64,000 nucleotides of DNA from Inia geoffrensis. Taxonomy: Eukaryota; Chordata; Mammalia; Artiodactyla; Iniidae. Location: NCBI GenBank assembly GCA_036417435.1, contig CM070917.1, positions 59,866,436-59,930,435 of the forward strand. The letters are read 5' to 3'. The position numbers and the translations under genes were made by a program. How positions within the stretch are numbered: the stretch's first letter is position 1; each line of letters begins with the position of its first letter. The notes beneath the pieces are model-generated. The model worked only from the letters and a program-made list of their open reading frames with translations, did not search any database and was not told the DNA's origin. Shown piece by piece: positions 1-12,973 of this stretch.

Positions 1-17
1 TAAAAAATAAATCTATT

Positions 18-213
18 GGGCTTCCCTGGTGGCGCAGTGGTTGAGAGTCCGCCTGCCGATGCAGGGGACACGGGTTCGTGCCCCGGTCCGGGAAGATCCC
101 ACATGCCGCGGAGCGGCTGGGCCCGTGAGCCATGGCCTCTGAGCCTGCGCATCAGGATCCTGTGCTCTGCAACGGGAGAGGCCACAACAGTGAGAGGCCC
201 GCGGACCGCAAAA
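18..213 (+). mobile_element. short CHR SINE inserted in the tail of another SINE
   Basis: Full-length copy with A- and B-box-like promoter segments. AAATCTATT flanks it at the left and right, lying in the A-rich tail of the adjoining long SINE. Confidence 0.92.
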
Positions 214-221
214 AAAAAAAA

Positions 222-533
222 TCTATTTATTTTTGGCTGCGCTACGTCTTTGTTGCTGCGCTTGGGCTTTCTCTAGTTGCGGTGAGCGGGGGCTACTCTT
301 TGTTGCAGTGCGCAGGCTTCTTATTGCGGTGGCTTCTCTTGTTGCGGAGCACGGGCTCTAGGCACGTGGGCTTCAGTGGCTGTGGCTCATGGGCTCTAGA
401 GCGCAGGCTCAGTAGTTGTGGCGCATGGGCTTAGGTGCTCCGCAGCATGTGGGATCTTCCTAGCCCAGGGCTCGAACCCGTGTCCCCTGCATTGGCAGGC
501 GGATTCTTAACCACTGTGCCACCAGGGAAGCCC
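222..533 (-). mobile_element. long CHR-type SINE
   Basis: Minus orientation, from the tail at TATTTTTGGCTGCG to CCACCAGGGAAGCCCC. It is the longer form with repeated ACAACTACTGAGCC-type modules. Confidence 0.88.
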
Positions 534-3500
534 CCAAGGTCCTTAAACTTAATCACACCTGCAAAGTCCCTTTTGCTAACTAAGGTAACATAGTCACAGG
601 TGTCTGGGATTCGGTGTGGACATTATTCAGCCAACCCTTTTCACATCTGAATTGTGAACCATATGCATAGATGACTTATTCAAAATACAATGTCAATTAA
701 ACAAACAAAGGAGACCCAAGGTGAGGCGAGGTGCCCAGGACGCGGGGAGAGAGCTCTGGGATCGACCCCTTCCTGGCCCTCGGTCTCTCCTCTGAGTGAG
801 GGGATGAGGCAGCATGAATCTGGGACCAGTGGGACCGTGAGGGCTGATTCCACCTCCCAGAGCCTCAGCCTTCTTCCTGTTCAGTGGAGATAGTGACATT
901 TCCTTTCCTCCTAGGGCTGTTGTGAGGATTAAAACACTGAGTACAAATCATCCCAAATGCACCCAAAATGGTAACCGGTGGTCATGGGAAAGCTAGTAAC
1001 AGCCACCTGCTGGCTTTGTGTTCGTAGTGACCTGCCGTATTCCCCCCAGCAGAGAGAAAGCAGTGCCCCACCCATGTCCCACGCTTCTGCAAAGGCTCCT
1101 CATGGCCCCCTCCCCCTGTGGCACCTGGCAGTCCCCTCCCCCTACTGAGACCCGGCTCCCTGGGGCAGCATCCCAGCCATGCCTGGCACCTCATCCCTAC
1201 TCCCAGTCACAGAGGTGGCATGGGAGGCTCAGGGACTGATAGCATACGACCCTGGAGTCAGGCGGAACTGGCTTGGAACCCAGTTCTGTCCCCAGACTGG
1301 CCATCCACCGCCTTTGTCTGCCCAGCGCCCCTTCCCCTTCTTTCGGTAAAAACCCCCAGTAGGCACTTCTCCACCATTCTTGGTCTTTGCGGCTCATTGA
1401 TGGGGCTGACCTCCCCCATCCCCTGGAGTGGGGAGTGACCCAGGATGGCCCCATCAGAACATGCACACCCTTGCTGGTCCCAGCATGAGGAGAACAAGAC
1501 CCAGGCAGCCCCACGGCCAGTCTGGACTTTGCCCAGAGCTGCTGCAGCCATTTTTGTCACCGCTAGTGAGAGCCTGCCTGTGAGTGAAGCCAGCAGAATG
1601 GAGAGATGGAGAGAGACAGGGTTTAGGTGACACCACAGGATAATCTGGATCCAGTGGTGCCTGAAGCTCAGCTCTCATCCTGTGCCTTTTTGTTGTGGGA
1701 ACCAATAACATAACCCCCTTCTAACTGCTTAAGCCAGTGTAAGTTGGCTTCACACAGTCCTAATAGTTGTTAGTTAAATGACCTTGGGCATTTTGCATAT
1801 GTTCTGTGCCTCAGGACATATAGTCAATGACAAAATAATACATGCTCATATGGTTGTTGTGATACTTATATAAGATAATGAATTAAATTACCTAATTAGG
1901 CACATAGTAAGCTCAGCTGTTATATGATACGAGAGCTATTCTTTTGTAGGAGCTGGGTTAGAGCTGCGTTGGTCAAAAGAATAAGCATGACACGAATGAG
2001 ACTGTGCCGTCTTCCCAGGGAGAAAAGCCTGATTATTGAGAAACCAGCCATAGCGGACTGAAATCAGAACACCTGTGTTGGGAGGCAGACACCCTCTCCC
2101 TCTCCAGAGCCAGCGAGACTCGGGCAGGAGAAAACCCCCAACAGCATCTGTGGACACACGCCAAGGTGACCCCAGAGCATCACATTCGTGTAGGGTCTCC
2201 TCTTTGTGAGTGTGCGCAAAGCCTAGGACTAGCTTCCCACCAACAGAATATGGGAAAGGGGATAGGATCTCGCTCCTGCGATTACCGTATATTATTTAAG
2301 ACACCATCTTACAGCCTGGAGCTAGAGCCACGGTTCTTCTGCCCGGGAGCTCCTCCATGGGGTAGTTTGAGCATCCTCATGGAATGGTGACTGGCTTCCC
2401 CGAGAGCAAGTGAGCCAAAAGACCACAATGGAAGAGGCTACACTTTACAACCCCGCTCTGGAAATCACACGCTTCCACTTTGTTCTATTCTGTTGGTCAC
2501 ATAGATTGGCCTGACTCAGTGTGGGAGTGGCTACTGGGGGTGTGAATACCAGGAAACGGTATCACTGGGGCCGTCTTGGAGACTGGCCGCTATACAAGGG
2601 ATGGCAGTAGGGACAGGGGCTGGTGGGGGCTTGGAGAGGGCTATGGAAGGAAGACCCAGGCACTTGAAAAGCTAGAGCACATCCCAATGCCCTAAAGTGT
2701 GAGGCCACCCCCGGCTCCTTCCTGAAGAAGTTCAGGGAATGAGCTGATTCAGGGAAGAAAATCACAGCTCCCAGTCTTGCTTCTCCGAATAGGGACGTGG
2801 ACCCCGCCAGGGAACTGGAGCCCTGCCAGGGGAGGGGCAAGGGGAGGGGTACCCCATCCAGGCCACCCCTCTTTGCTGCGTGGTCCTGGCTGGTAACTCC
2901 CTTCTCTGAGCTTCTGTCTCACCACTCTCCATGCAGGTCAGCTTATCTCTCCCTCAGTGTAGAGACAGGGGAACTGGGGAGGGGAGAGGGGGGTTAACAT
3001 CTATTGCGTGCTGCCACGGGTGGCCCTCTACAGCGCTCTCCCATTTAACCGTGAATGACTCCCATGCTGGGTGCCCTCCAGCCGCATGATCCAGATGAGG
3101 AAACTGAGGCTCAGAGGTCCCTAGGTGAGTGGGGTGGAGACTGGGGAAGACTCCGCCCTGATGTCCTCAGGTGGTCGGATCAAGGCTCCTGCACCCAGGG
3201 CCCCCTCCCTGGACGGAGCTGGGACTCAAGGGAGGAAAGAGGGAAGGAAATGGTCTGGGGAGGTCAGTGCCTGGCAGGGGGTGTGGGGCTGAGGCTGGGA
3301 GAGGGTTGGAAGCCCTGCCCAAGGCAATCTGAGACCCAGGCTCTGACGCTGCTGGCCAGCCTGCTGGCTGCCAGCCTTCCCCCCATTGATCTGGGGGGTT
3401 CAGGCTCACATCTCTGGCTGCACAGTCTTCCTGGAGCCATCCTGCTGTCTCCTTTGGGGCCAGCCCAACCTGGCTGCAGCAGGGAGGCCCCTGGTGGAAG

Positions 3501-4200
3501 GAGGAGGGTGGCCAGCACACTTACAGGCAGCTGGATGTTCAGATCTCCTCTGCCCACTAGAAGGCCCTGGGCTCACGGTCCCGGAAAAGATCTGCCTACT
3601 TCAAGGAGGGGGCCCAGCAGGAGTGCTGAGGCCAGATCTGAGCAGGAAAGAAAGCTTGTGGACCTGGAATCCCAGGGCAGAGAACAGGATAATCTCCTGG
3701 TCACGTAGGTCAGGTAGACCTAATGTGCCCCACGAGAGGACTCCTGAAGGCTGGTTGGGGAGCCCTGAGGAATGATATAGGAGAGGGCGCAGAAATGAGG
3801 AAGAGCTGAGGCATCCCCTACAGAGCCTGGGAGGGCCACTTCTGCCACGCCCTCTGGGCTCACTGCCCGGGCTGTGTCCCACCGAGCCCCACCGAGTGCC
3901 ACCCATGCATCCTCACCACGGCCCCACGGGCTGGGTTATTCCCACTCCCTGTGGACCGGCCGTGAGAGGTAAAGTTGCCACTTCACTCCCTCCCCACAGA
4001 GTTGCAGATTCCGAATCTAGTATGAAGGCTGACCTCTGGAGGACTTTGCTCACTGCTTCCCGTGTATGACCTCATCCACCAGGAGAACTAAGAGGTTGGA
4101 ACTGGTACAGATCCCATGTCATGGGTGGAACGTCCAGAGGCATCCTGTCATGTGCCCAGGTCCCCACTGCCACTTGGTGCCAGGATTAACGTCCAGGCGT
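534..4200. other. intergenic, no gene seen
   Basis: No exon or promoter can be supported. It holds MIR relics at about 1236-1310, 1765-1920 and 3045-3130, and otherwise unclassified unique sequence. Short frames here have no recognisable protein content. Confidence 0.6.
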
Positions 4201-4203
4201 CCC

Positions 4204-4678
4204 ACAGTAGCCAAAAGGTGGGAGCAACCCAAGCACCCATACACGGATGAATAGATAAACAAAACGTACCCTATCCACAGAGGGGACCCTTAGTCCAGTG
4301 GAATCTTAAAGAGGAAGGAAATTCTGATTCATGCGACGACATGGATGACCTTGAAGACATTATGATCAGTGAAGTAAGCCAGTCACAAAAGGACAAATAC
4401 TGTAGGAGTCTACTTAATACGGGGTATTCAGAATAATCAAATCCACAGAGACAGAAAGTAGACTGGAGGTTGCCAGAGGCCCCTGGGGAGGGAGGATGGG
4501 GACTTAGTGTTGATGGGTAGAGTTTCAGCTGGGCAAGATGCAAGGGCTCTGGAGATGGATGGTGGTGATGGCTGCACAATAACATGAATGTGCTTTATGC
4601 TACTGGACACTTAAAAGTGGTTAAAATGGCAAATTTTACGTTATGTATATTTTACCACAATAAAAAATATTAAACGAA
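4204..4678 (+). mobile_element. old L1 3' end fragment
   Basis: Matches the ORF2 end and 3' UTR of old L1: CACCCATACACGGATGAATA, then GGAGATGGATGGTGGTGATG, ending in an A-rich tract. The same family recurs at 23,640-24,770. Confidence 0.75.
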
Positions 4679-4679
4679 A

Positions 4680-6890
4680 ACAAAAAATCCCAGGCATCGA
4701 TCTCGGTATCCATGCCGCAACCACCAGACTGCACGCAACTGGCTGCTGAGTCCAAACCTTTGCTTCTCCCTGTCTTCACAGTCCTGGGGCAGCAGGACGA
4801 GGACGCCAACACACTGGGACACAGGATCCCACAATCTGGGAGTCTTAAAGATGTTCTGGAACAAACTGCGAGGGCAGCTGTCCCTCAGGGCCGATCGGTA
4901 GCGGACTAGGCAGCCAGACCCAAACTGTCCCTCCCCTAGATGGATGCAGATACCGAATCTAATAGGAGGGCTGACCTCCGGGAAGACAGTGCACATCGCA
5001 CCCCTCGGGGCATCCCCACAGAGGAGACAGGGCACGCCCACGCCCTTCACACTCACCTACACACCCTGGGATACTCAGACAGACGTAGGCCTCTGATCCC
5101 TGGTTTCAATGCAGCGCACACACAGAGGTCCCCTCCCCCAGGTCCCTTGAGCTTCCAGAGCAGCACGGGGGAAAGGGGATACTTGCCCCACGGGAGCCCA
5201 GCTTCCCCCACACCATCCTGCCCATCTCAACTACTGCCCCAAATAAGAGATCGAGTGACCCCAAACATGGGCGCCATGGCACCAGGCTCAAGGCAGGCCA
5301 GGGCCAAGACCTGTACAGAGACCGCCTAGAAACAGGAGGCCAAAGAATGCAGTGGGCAGCTTGGCAGAAAGACAGACAGAGCTGCTGGGCTTCCAGTAAC
5401 ACGCTGGCCCTGCCCTGACCTCGCCCACCAGCCCAGAGGCTCAGCCAATGGATGCCTGGTCCTGGGCGCCAGCTCCCAGCTGCGCCCGGCCCAGCACAGC
5501 TGCTGCAGCGCCCTCCTGGGCACCACCCCCTGTCCCCCGGTGACAACAGGACAGGAACTGGATCCCTGTCCTCTCAGCGTTCCAGCCATGCCGGGAAGGG
5601 GGTATCTTTAGCTTTCCTTCCTGGAAGCCCACTGGCTCCCGTCCCACCATGGCCCAGCAGCATCGCCTCCAAGCCCAGGCCACCTCCCCTTCCAGCACCA
5701 ATTCCCTAGAGGAGGAGCAAGTACCCCAGAAAGGTCTGCTTGGCTGTCTCATCCCCCACCCGGCTCGGGGCCCCGTGCCCAGCCTGACCTGAGCCTGGCC
5801 CCCGCATCGTGAAGCTGCTGCACTGCACAGGGGGCGTTGGCCCAAACGCGCACCCCCGCCCCCCATCTAAGTAGAGGACCTTCAATAGGATCCAGGTGAG
5901 AGGGGATGGGAGTGGCCTGGGGTCACTACAAACAGGGGTAGGACAAGGCCCGGGGCTGTTCCCAACAGCGCCAATCTGTCTTCCTGGCAGCAGGGTCTGA
6001 ATCATAACCTGAACAGCTGTCCATGAAGTGACCTGGGGAGGGGCTCCTACCTGCACACCTCCTGATGCAGGGCTGGGCAGAGTCGGGGTGCGGCTTTGAG
6101 AAAGTCAGAGTCTGGAAAACAAAGGAGAGGGAGGGACGCATTTGCCAGGGCCACGGGGCTGCTGGGAGCAGCCAGAGGAGAAACGCTGGAGTCTCTAGAG
6201 GGAAGAAACAGTACCCCTCAGGAAGAGGGCCTGGGGCTGGACAGGTGATACGGAGCTGAGTCAGCCACAGGGCGGAGAGGACTGGCCCATTCTCAAGCTG
6301 CAGGGTGGCCCTGGGGCCTGGAAATGGGCTGAGGGTGCAGTGAGCCCCTGGCCCAGGAATGAAACCAGGCAGGTCAGGCCTGGCCTCACTTGCAGGCCCA
6401 GAGAAGACACTCCAGCCTCGATCCCTGGATCGTTAAACCAAGACCATGTTTGGTCCACTCTCGTGCGGTGTGCTGAGACTGCAACGGAGGGAAGATTGAG
6501 AAAGTCATTCTGTCTGTGTCCCTCTCCCAGGGGCTTGCAGTTTGTGTGGGAAGGGAAGGCAGGGGGAGCAAAAGTAGAAAGAGAAACAGTGAGCGTCCAG
6601 TTAGCTGCGATGCAGGCAGAGAGCGAGAAGTGTCGGAAAAAAGGAGTAAAGCAAAATGCCTCCAAGCAAAGGTGAGGGAGTTTGCGGCTGGTTGAGGAGA
6701 AGCAGCTCAGGAAGGAGGTGGCACTAGAAGGAGGCCTGACAGGGTGAATGCAGAGCGAGGCGTGGCAGACATGGGGTCGGCGGCACGGTGCATGGAACAG
6801 CATAAAAGGATGCGAGGTATGCAACGCTCAGGCCTGTGATTTCAGCCACAAGTAACAAAACAGATTTAAGTCATAAAGACAATCACTGTG
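4680..6890. other. intergenic, no gene seen
   Basis: Moderately GC-rich sequence with short chance frames. I recognised no exon, repeat or regulatory motif with confidence. Confidence 0.5.
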
Positions 6891-6899
6891 GGGGTTTTA

Positions 6900-7065
6900 T
6901 TTGTTTTCTTTTAAAATCTTTTAATCTTTTTTTAATACAATTTTGAAAGTTATGCTCCATTTACATTTATTATAAAATACTGGCTATATTCCCCGTGTTA
7001 TGCAATACATCCTTGTAGTCTCTTTGACAACAGTCATTGTTTATATAACGAAAAAATCCAGAGGT
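6900..7065 (-). mobile_element. L1 3' UTR fragment
   Basis: TTTTGAAAGTTATGCTCCAT and GTGTTATGCAATACATCCTT resemble the artiodactyl L1 3' end in reverse orientation. Confidence 0.6.
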
Positions 7066-7069
7066 TAAG

Positions 7070-8145
7070 GGTTCCAGGGCTGGTTAACAGCTCAAGGATA
7101 TTGGTAAGGGCCCAAGTTCTTTCTATCCTTCCATGTCACCAGTTTAGGGTGACCAATCATCCTGTCGCCTAAGACTCTGCCAGTTTTAGCGCTGAACGTC
7201 TTACATCCTGAGAAATCAAATCCAGACTTTTAGTTACTCTAGTACTAAAGATGCTGCTTCTCAGGGGCACAACATAGTTGCCACAGCTCCAAGCATCACA
7301 CTCTCATGCAATGACAGTGCACTGAGCAAGAGGAAACGTGGTGCAAGCAAAACATATTTCTCCTTGAACTTCTCAGAAGACTACAGACACTCCCCTTACG
7401 TTTCATTGGCAGGCCTGGGTCTCAGGGTCACCCTGGACCCATCACTGGCAAAAGAACAGGGGGCTGGTATGACTGGCTAGGCCCCATCACTGTCCATCCC
7501 TGGGGCCAGGACTCTGTTAATGAGGAGGAAGGGGGTAGGGCAGCTTGGTGGCACCCAGCGGCGTGAGGACTGGTTGGACAAGCCACACTGGGGTACTCTG
7601 CCTGCTCCAAGTTCCAGCTCTGGCCCTTCATGGCAGGTTACCTGTGCTTGCTGCGTTTCACACTCCTCACCTGAAATACGGGGACACTAAGAGTGGCTGT
7701 CCTTGCAGAACCGTGGGAAGAGCTAATTAAATCATGAAGAAGAGCGTTGAGCGCAGTGTCTGGCAAACACATAAGAGGACGGCAGCTGGTGTCAGTGTAG
7801 ACCAGCCATGCCCACCGCTTTCAGTTCAGTTCCCAAGACGGCGGATGCTGTAGCACAGACCCCCTGCTCTGGGGCCTCAGTCTCCCCTCTGGAGGAGGGT
7901 GTGTGGGAGGGTGGGTGAGGAAGGGTCTTCGAGGGGAGCCTTGAATCTGCTGCTCTGAATCTTGTTCTTCCTGTACAAGTCTTCCCGTTTACGTAGGATT
8001 ATTTCTTTGAGCTGTTTTCCCAGAAGTGCAAATACTGAATCAAAGAGAATGGACTTTGAAATGATGCTTTATTTTAAATTATGTATGTAACTGATGATCC
8101 TTGTAGAAAATTAGAACACACAGAGAAGCAGAAAAACTAATATTA
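7070..8145. other. intergenic, no gene seen
   Basis: Unique-looking sequence with old diverged repeat traces. No exon can be supported. Confidence 0.45.
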
Positions 8146-8157
8146 AAACCATCTGGT

Positions 8158-8371
8158 GGGCTTCCCTGGTGGCGCAGTGGTTGAGAGTCCGCCTGCTGAT
8201 GCAGGGGACACGGGTTCGTGCCCCGGTCCGGGAAGATCCCACATGCTGCAGAGCGGCTAGGCCCGTGAGCCATGGCCGCTGAGCCTGCGCGGCCGGAGCC
8301 TGTGCTCCGCAACGGGAGAGGCCACAATGGTGAGAGGCCCACGTACCGAAAAAAAAAAAAAAAAAAAAAAA
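8158..8371 (+). mobile_element. short CHR SINE
   Basis: Full length with a long A tail. It is flanked by AAACCATCTGG on both sides, and the right copy directly adjoins a second SINE. Confidence 0.93.
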
Positions 8372-8382
8372 ACCATCTGGTT

Positions 8383-8732
8383 GGGCTTCCCTGGTGGCGC
8401 AGTGGTTTGGAATCCATCTGCCAATGCAGGGGACACGGGTTCGAGCCCTGGTCTGAGAAGATCCCACATGCCGCAGAGCAACTAAGCCCGTGCGCCACAA
8501 CTACTGAGCCTGTACTCTAGAGCCTGTGAGCCACAACTACTGAGCCCGCGAGCCACAACTACTGAAGCCCACATGCCTAGAGCCCGTGCTCTGCAGCAAG
8601 AGAAGCCCCCGCGATGAGAAGCCCGCGCACCGCAACGAAGAGAACCCCCCGCTCGCCGCAGCTAGAGGGAGCTCATGTGCAGCAACGAAGACCCAACCCA
8701 GACAAAAATAAATAAATAAAATAAATAAATAA
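8383..8732 (+). mobile_element. long CHR-type SINE
   Basis: Full-length long form ending in an AAATA-type tail. Target-site duplication AACCATCTGGTT (left) and AACCACCTGGTT (right, 8733 onward). Confidence 0.9.
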
Positions 8733-8751
8733 AACCACCTGGTTGGCTTTT

Positions 8752-9063
8752 TAAAAAAATTAATTTATTTATATTTTGGCTGCGTTGGGTCTTCGTTGCT
8801 GCGCACAGGCTTTCTCTAGTTGCGGCGAGCGGGGGCTGCTCTTCGTTGCGGCGCGCGGGCTCCTCATTGCGGTGGCTTCTCTGGCTGTGGAGCACGGGCT
8901 CTAGGCGTGCGGGCTTCAGTTTTTGTGGCGCACGGGCTCAGTAGTTATGGCCCAAGGGCTTAGTTGCTCCACGGCATGTGGGATCTTCCTGGAGCAGGGA
9001 TCAAACCCGTGTCCCCTGCATTGGCAAGCGGGTTCTTAACCACTGCGCCACCAGGGAAGCCCC
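8752..9063 (-). mobile_element. long CHR-type SINE
   Basis: Minus orientation, from the A/T-rich tail to CCACCAGGGAAGCCCC. It directly follows the plus-strand long copy, giving a tail-to-tail pair capable of forming a hairpin. Confidence 0.88.
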
Positions 9064-9640
9064 TGACTTTTTATTTTTGGAAAAAGTAAATCATTTTTTA
9101 ACGCAGAGGCCCATTTGGAGGAAGAAGTGACTTGTGTCTCACCCCAGTCTTGATGGAGGCCCCCAACCTGGCCAACCAGGGGGCCAGGGATTCACCTTCT
9201 TGGGCTGAGCTGGAGGAGGGAGAAGTTGGAGTGCTCTGGCCACCGTGGACTCAAGAAGTGCCCAGAGGAGGGGCAGGGGAGCGGGGTGTGAGAGACACAG
9301 GCTGGGCCCCTGGTGGACCCCCGGGTGAAGCAGTGGCAAGGGAAGGTGCAGGGTTCCACTGGGGCTGAGAGAGTGGGGCTCACACTCACAGAGGGGCTGG
9401 ATGGTGGAGTGGAGCCATGCGGGGTCTGGTAGAGGAGCGTGCAAGCAGAAGAAATGGAGCATCTTGAGCTAGGAACTCACTAGTGAGGCTGCAGTCCAAG
9501 GAGGCAGGGGGAGAGAAGAGGCCGAATCCCGGAGGGCCTGGGGAGCCCTGGGAAGGAGCTTGGGTTATTTCCCCCATGTAACCTGCCAACTTTGGAGACA
9601 AATAACAGAATAACCAAGTGTATGATCAGATTTGTGTTTT
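9064..9640. other. intergenic, no gene seen
   Basis: Purine-rich unique sequence. Nothing recognisable. Confidence 0.45.
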
Positions 9641-9641
9641 A

Positions 9642-9771
9642 TTTTTTTATTTTTCTTTTCTTTGGCCGCACCGTGCAGCATGCGGGATCTTAGTTCCCCG
9701 ACCAGGGATCGAACCGCCGCCCCCTGCAGTGGAAGCGCAGAGTCTTAACCACTGGACCCCCAGGGCAGTCC
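9642..9771 (-). mobile_element. short old-type CHR SINE
   Basis: Minus orientation: TTTGGCCGCACCGTGCAGCA through CTTAACCACTGGACCCCCAG. AGATTTGTGTTTTA flanks it at 9628 and 9772. Confidence 0.88.
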
Positions 9772-10199
9772 AGATTTGTGTTTTAGAAAGATCACCTCTC
9801 CTGCTGTCGGGAGGAAACCCCAAGGGGAGTGAGGAAGGAGGACCAGGTGGCTCTGCAGCTGAGAAGCAGAGGGACCAGGGCCAGAGAGAGTGAGGAGGGT
9901 CTGGCTTCTGGATCTACCATGAAGGCAGAGCTGGCCTCACTGCTGGATTGAATGTGGGATGTAAGAGGAAGACAGCGGTCAACGACAAAGGCACTGTCGG
10001 GGCCGGATCACTGGCAGCATGGAGTTGCCTGGAAGACTATGGGACGGGGGCGAGGAGAATGTGGTTAGAGCAGTGGCACCAGTGGCACCAGTGGCTGGAT
10101 GCTGACGGATGCCAGGACTGTGTTGGGCTAGTTCTATGTCAACACCGGACTAGCAACCCAAGCTCCACACCCAGTAGAGTGAAGCAGCCTGCTTTTTGT

Positions 10200-10989
10200 T
10201 TTTTAATCTTTTTTTTTTTTTTTTTAACTGAAATACAACATATATACAGAAAATGCAGAAATCCGAAGGGTGCAGGTGGGTCAGTTTTTGAACTTAACAC
10301 GCCTATGACCAGCACCCAGGTCAGGCGAATATCACCAGCACCCCAGAGGCCCTCTAGTAACCTTCCCAAGATATTCATAACCACTCCCTGGACTTCTAAC
10401 GCTGTATCCTTTTTTCCTTTTTTTGGACTTTTTACGTTGATGGAATCATACAGTGTGAGCTCTTTTCTTCCTGGCTTCTTTCGTTACCATCATGTTGGAG
10501 AAATCCGCCCATACTGATAACGCAGGCCCTTGTTTGTTCCCATTGCTGGGTGGCTGAGTCAACATTTATTTATCCATCCTTCTCCTGTGGACGGTTGGGT
10601 CATTTCCACTTTGAGGTATTACAGGTAGTGTCGCAATGAACACTCTAGTCCATAATCTGAGCGCACACCTGGGAATGGAATCGCTGGGTCATGGGGCTAC
10701 GAATAGATTCAGCTCTAGGAGCAGTTTCCAAAGTGGTTACACCAGCGTAGCTCCCATCAGAAAGAATGAGAATTCCACGTGCTCTAGGTCTTCACCAGTG
10801 CGAGGGGTCTCCTGTCCTTTTCACTGTAGCCATTCTGCAGGGTGGGCAATGGTAGTCCACGGTGGATTTAATTTGTGAGCCTTGTTTTGGTTTACTAGCC
10901 ATTTGCCACGTGGGCATCCCCTTTGCCAAGTGCCTCTTCGAATCTTTTGCCCATCTTCCTTTTGTACCCTCTGTCTAACCGATGTGCTT
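10200..10989 (-). mobile_element. old L1 3' end, part 1
   Basis: Reverse-oriented L1 3' region with landmarks such as CTGTGGACGGTTGGGTCATT and GGGAATGGAATCGCTGGGTC. It continues after the SINE at 11,001. Confidence 0.7.
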
Positions 10990-11000
10990 TATATATTCTT

Positions 11001-11150
11001 TTCTTTTTTTTTGCTCGCGCAGGCTCAGCGGCCATGGCTCACGGGCCCAGCCGCTCCGCGGCATGTGGGATCTTCCCGGACCGGGGCACGAACCCGCGTC
11101 CCCTGCATCGGCAGGCGGGCTCTCAACCACTGCGCCACCAGGGAAGCCCC
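11001..11150 (-). mobile_element. short CHR SINE with internal deletion
   Basis: The copy lacks about 50 bp between its tail and CGCGCAGGCTCAGCGG. Perfect target-site duplication TATATATTCTT at 10990 and 11151. Confidence 0.9.
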
Positions 11151-11161
11151 TATATATTCTT

Positions 11162-11250
11162 TATATATATAATCTGGGTCCTTTGACAACTGTATGCAGT
11201 GCGGTGGTCTCCTTCCAATTGCGACTGGCCTTTTGCTCTCTTACTAGCCA
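11162..11250 (-). mobile_element. old L1 3' end, part 2
   Basis: Continuation of the L1 interrupted by the SINE (GGGTCCTTTGACAACTGTAT and on). Confidence 0.5.
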
Positions 11251-12190
11251 GGCGGAGGCTAGGGATGGCTCAGGGGACTTCAGCACCTCTCCCAAATGTC
11301 CACCAGGCCTCCCCAAAGAATATTCCATCTGAGTGGAACAGTGCACTTGCCGGACAAGCAGGTCCAGGGTCCCTGAGCCCCAGCTCTCCCTGGGGGGCAG
11401 CCCTCTAACCCCCTTTGTAGGATCTTCATAGAAACTCAGGGGCCGTCATCATCCATAGCTAAGCAAGCGTGTGTCCATCTGGACTGTATCCACGAGAAGA
11501 GGTAGGGGTCCAGGCTTAGACCCGAGCATGTCCCCAGTTCCTCGGCTGCCAGCACCTGAGAGGGGCTTTCTGTACATATATGGGCAGAGATCTGGGGGCT
11601 GTAGACCCCCAGGGATCCCATGCCCTTTCCCGAGGCAGTTCCCTCGCCAGCTCACTCCTTGTGACTATTTCACACCAGCGGGGACCTTTTCTGTCTCCTT
11701 ACACCTCCCTGCCCTCTTCGTTCACAGATGAACATAAAACTGCATCCATCTCCAGGCCACCCAGCCTCGCCAGCTGGGCCACCTTGCACACGAGCGGGAC
11801 CCTCCCCAGTGCAGGTCCTCTCTCTCCTGCCGGGGACCATCCCTCCTCCCCTCTCACTGTCACCTCCCCAGCAGCCTTCCCTCTACCTCCCACCGCCCAC
11901 CCCAGACCAGATATACTGGGCCATCTCCCGTCTCATAATCCCTCCCAGGACCCCACGCGGCGCTCCTCTCCCTATCCCCTCGACAGAGAAACTCCCCGAA
12001 ATTGGCATCTGTGTCCCTCCCCCATCCACACACAGCCTCTCCTCAGCCCACTCAGGCTGGCTTGTATCCTCACCGCACTTGTCAAGGTCACCAAAGAGCC
12101 ACCCCTCATCCCATCCTGGTCCCCTAGGGTCTGCAGCAGCGACTAACACTGCTGGTCCCACCCTCCCCTCAGACCCACACACTCTCCCAG
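11250..12190. other. intergenic, no gene seen
   Basis: Pyrimidine-rich sequence. A 301-codon open frame starting at 11,728 is Pro/Ser/Thr-rich and has no family features, so I treat it as chance. Confidence 0.5.
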
Positions 12191-12940
12191 GGTTTGTTCC
12201 TCCTGCACCAAGCAATGCTCGGGGACACCAGCTGGCCATCCTACAATTTAACTCAATTCTGACACTGTTTACCTGGAGATCCCACAGGTTAAGGGCTCAG
12301 TCCCACGAGACTGCCCCCCACTTCAGATACCAATCACAAGTGGTAGGTCCCTGGGTTACCCACAGCTTCTGTGTAACTTGCCGACGAGTCAGAGGTTCCC
12401 ATGACCTCCTCCTCAGGGAAACACTAACATTTACCAGTGTATTATATAATAAAGGACATGAAAGGACACAGATGAACAGCCAACAGACAGATACACAGGG
12501 TGAGGTCTGGAAGGGTCCCAAACACAGGAGCTTCTGTCCCCATTGGGATGGTCACAGCCCAGAAGCTCCCCAAACCCCGCCCTTTGGGGGGTTTCTCTGG
12601 AGGCTTCCTCACGAAGCCGTGATGGATCATTAACCCCATTCCCAGTCCGTCTTCCCTTCCCGGAGGATGGGGGATGGGCTGCATGCTCCCAGCTTCTAAC
12701 ATGGCCTGGTCTTTCTGGTGACCAGTCCCCACCCAGAGTCGCCTGGGTGACTATCGCCCAGGAAATTCCAAGAGATTTAGGAGCTCTGCGTCAGGAACCG
12801 GGGTCGGAGACCAAATATTAGAACAAAAGATAATCCAAGTGCCCTTAGCACTTAGGAAATTACCAGGGTTTTAGGTGCATTGTGCCAAGAACTGGGGTCA
12901 GAGACCAACACATATAATATATAGTCATAGTAATAAATAT
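12190..12940. repeat. probable ancient LTR-type relic
   Basis: The style (CTGGAGATCCCACAGGTTAA, then CCCACTTCAGATACCAATCA) suggests an old interspersed element. GAACCGGGGTCGGAGACC at about 12,790 and GAACTGGGGTCAGAGACC at about 12,887 form a direct repeat about 97 bp apart. I cannot name the family. Confidence 0.3.
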
Positions 12941-12973
12941 ATATATATTTCTATTCACACAGATTCCCCTCAC

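Noticed and set aside
18..110. tRNA gene-like A and B boxes
   Set aside because: These belong to tRNA-derived SINEs; no cloverleaf-forming tRNA with an intact acceptor stem was found in the window.
8079..8520. Repeated peptide-like frames (MAHGPSRSAACGIFPDRG and variants) at many places on both strands
   Set aside because: They are translations of the CHR SINE, which is GC-rich and open in several frames. Each copy coincides with a SINE flanked by target duplications.
11728..12633. 301-codon open frame
   Set aside because: Low-complexity Pro/Ser/Thr/His content, no domain, no splice or promoter context, and it crosses into a probable old repeat.
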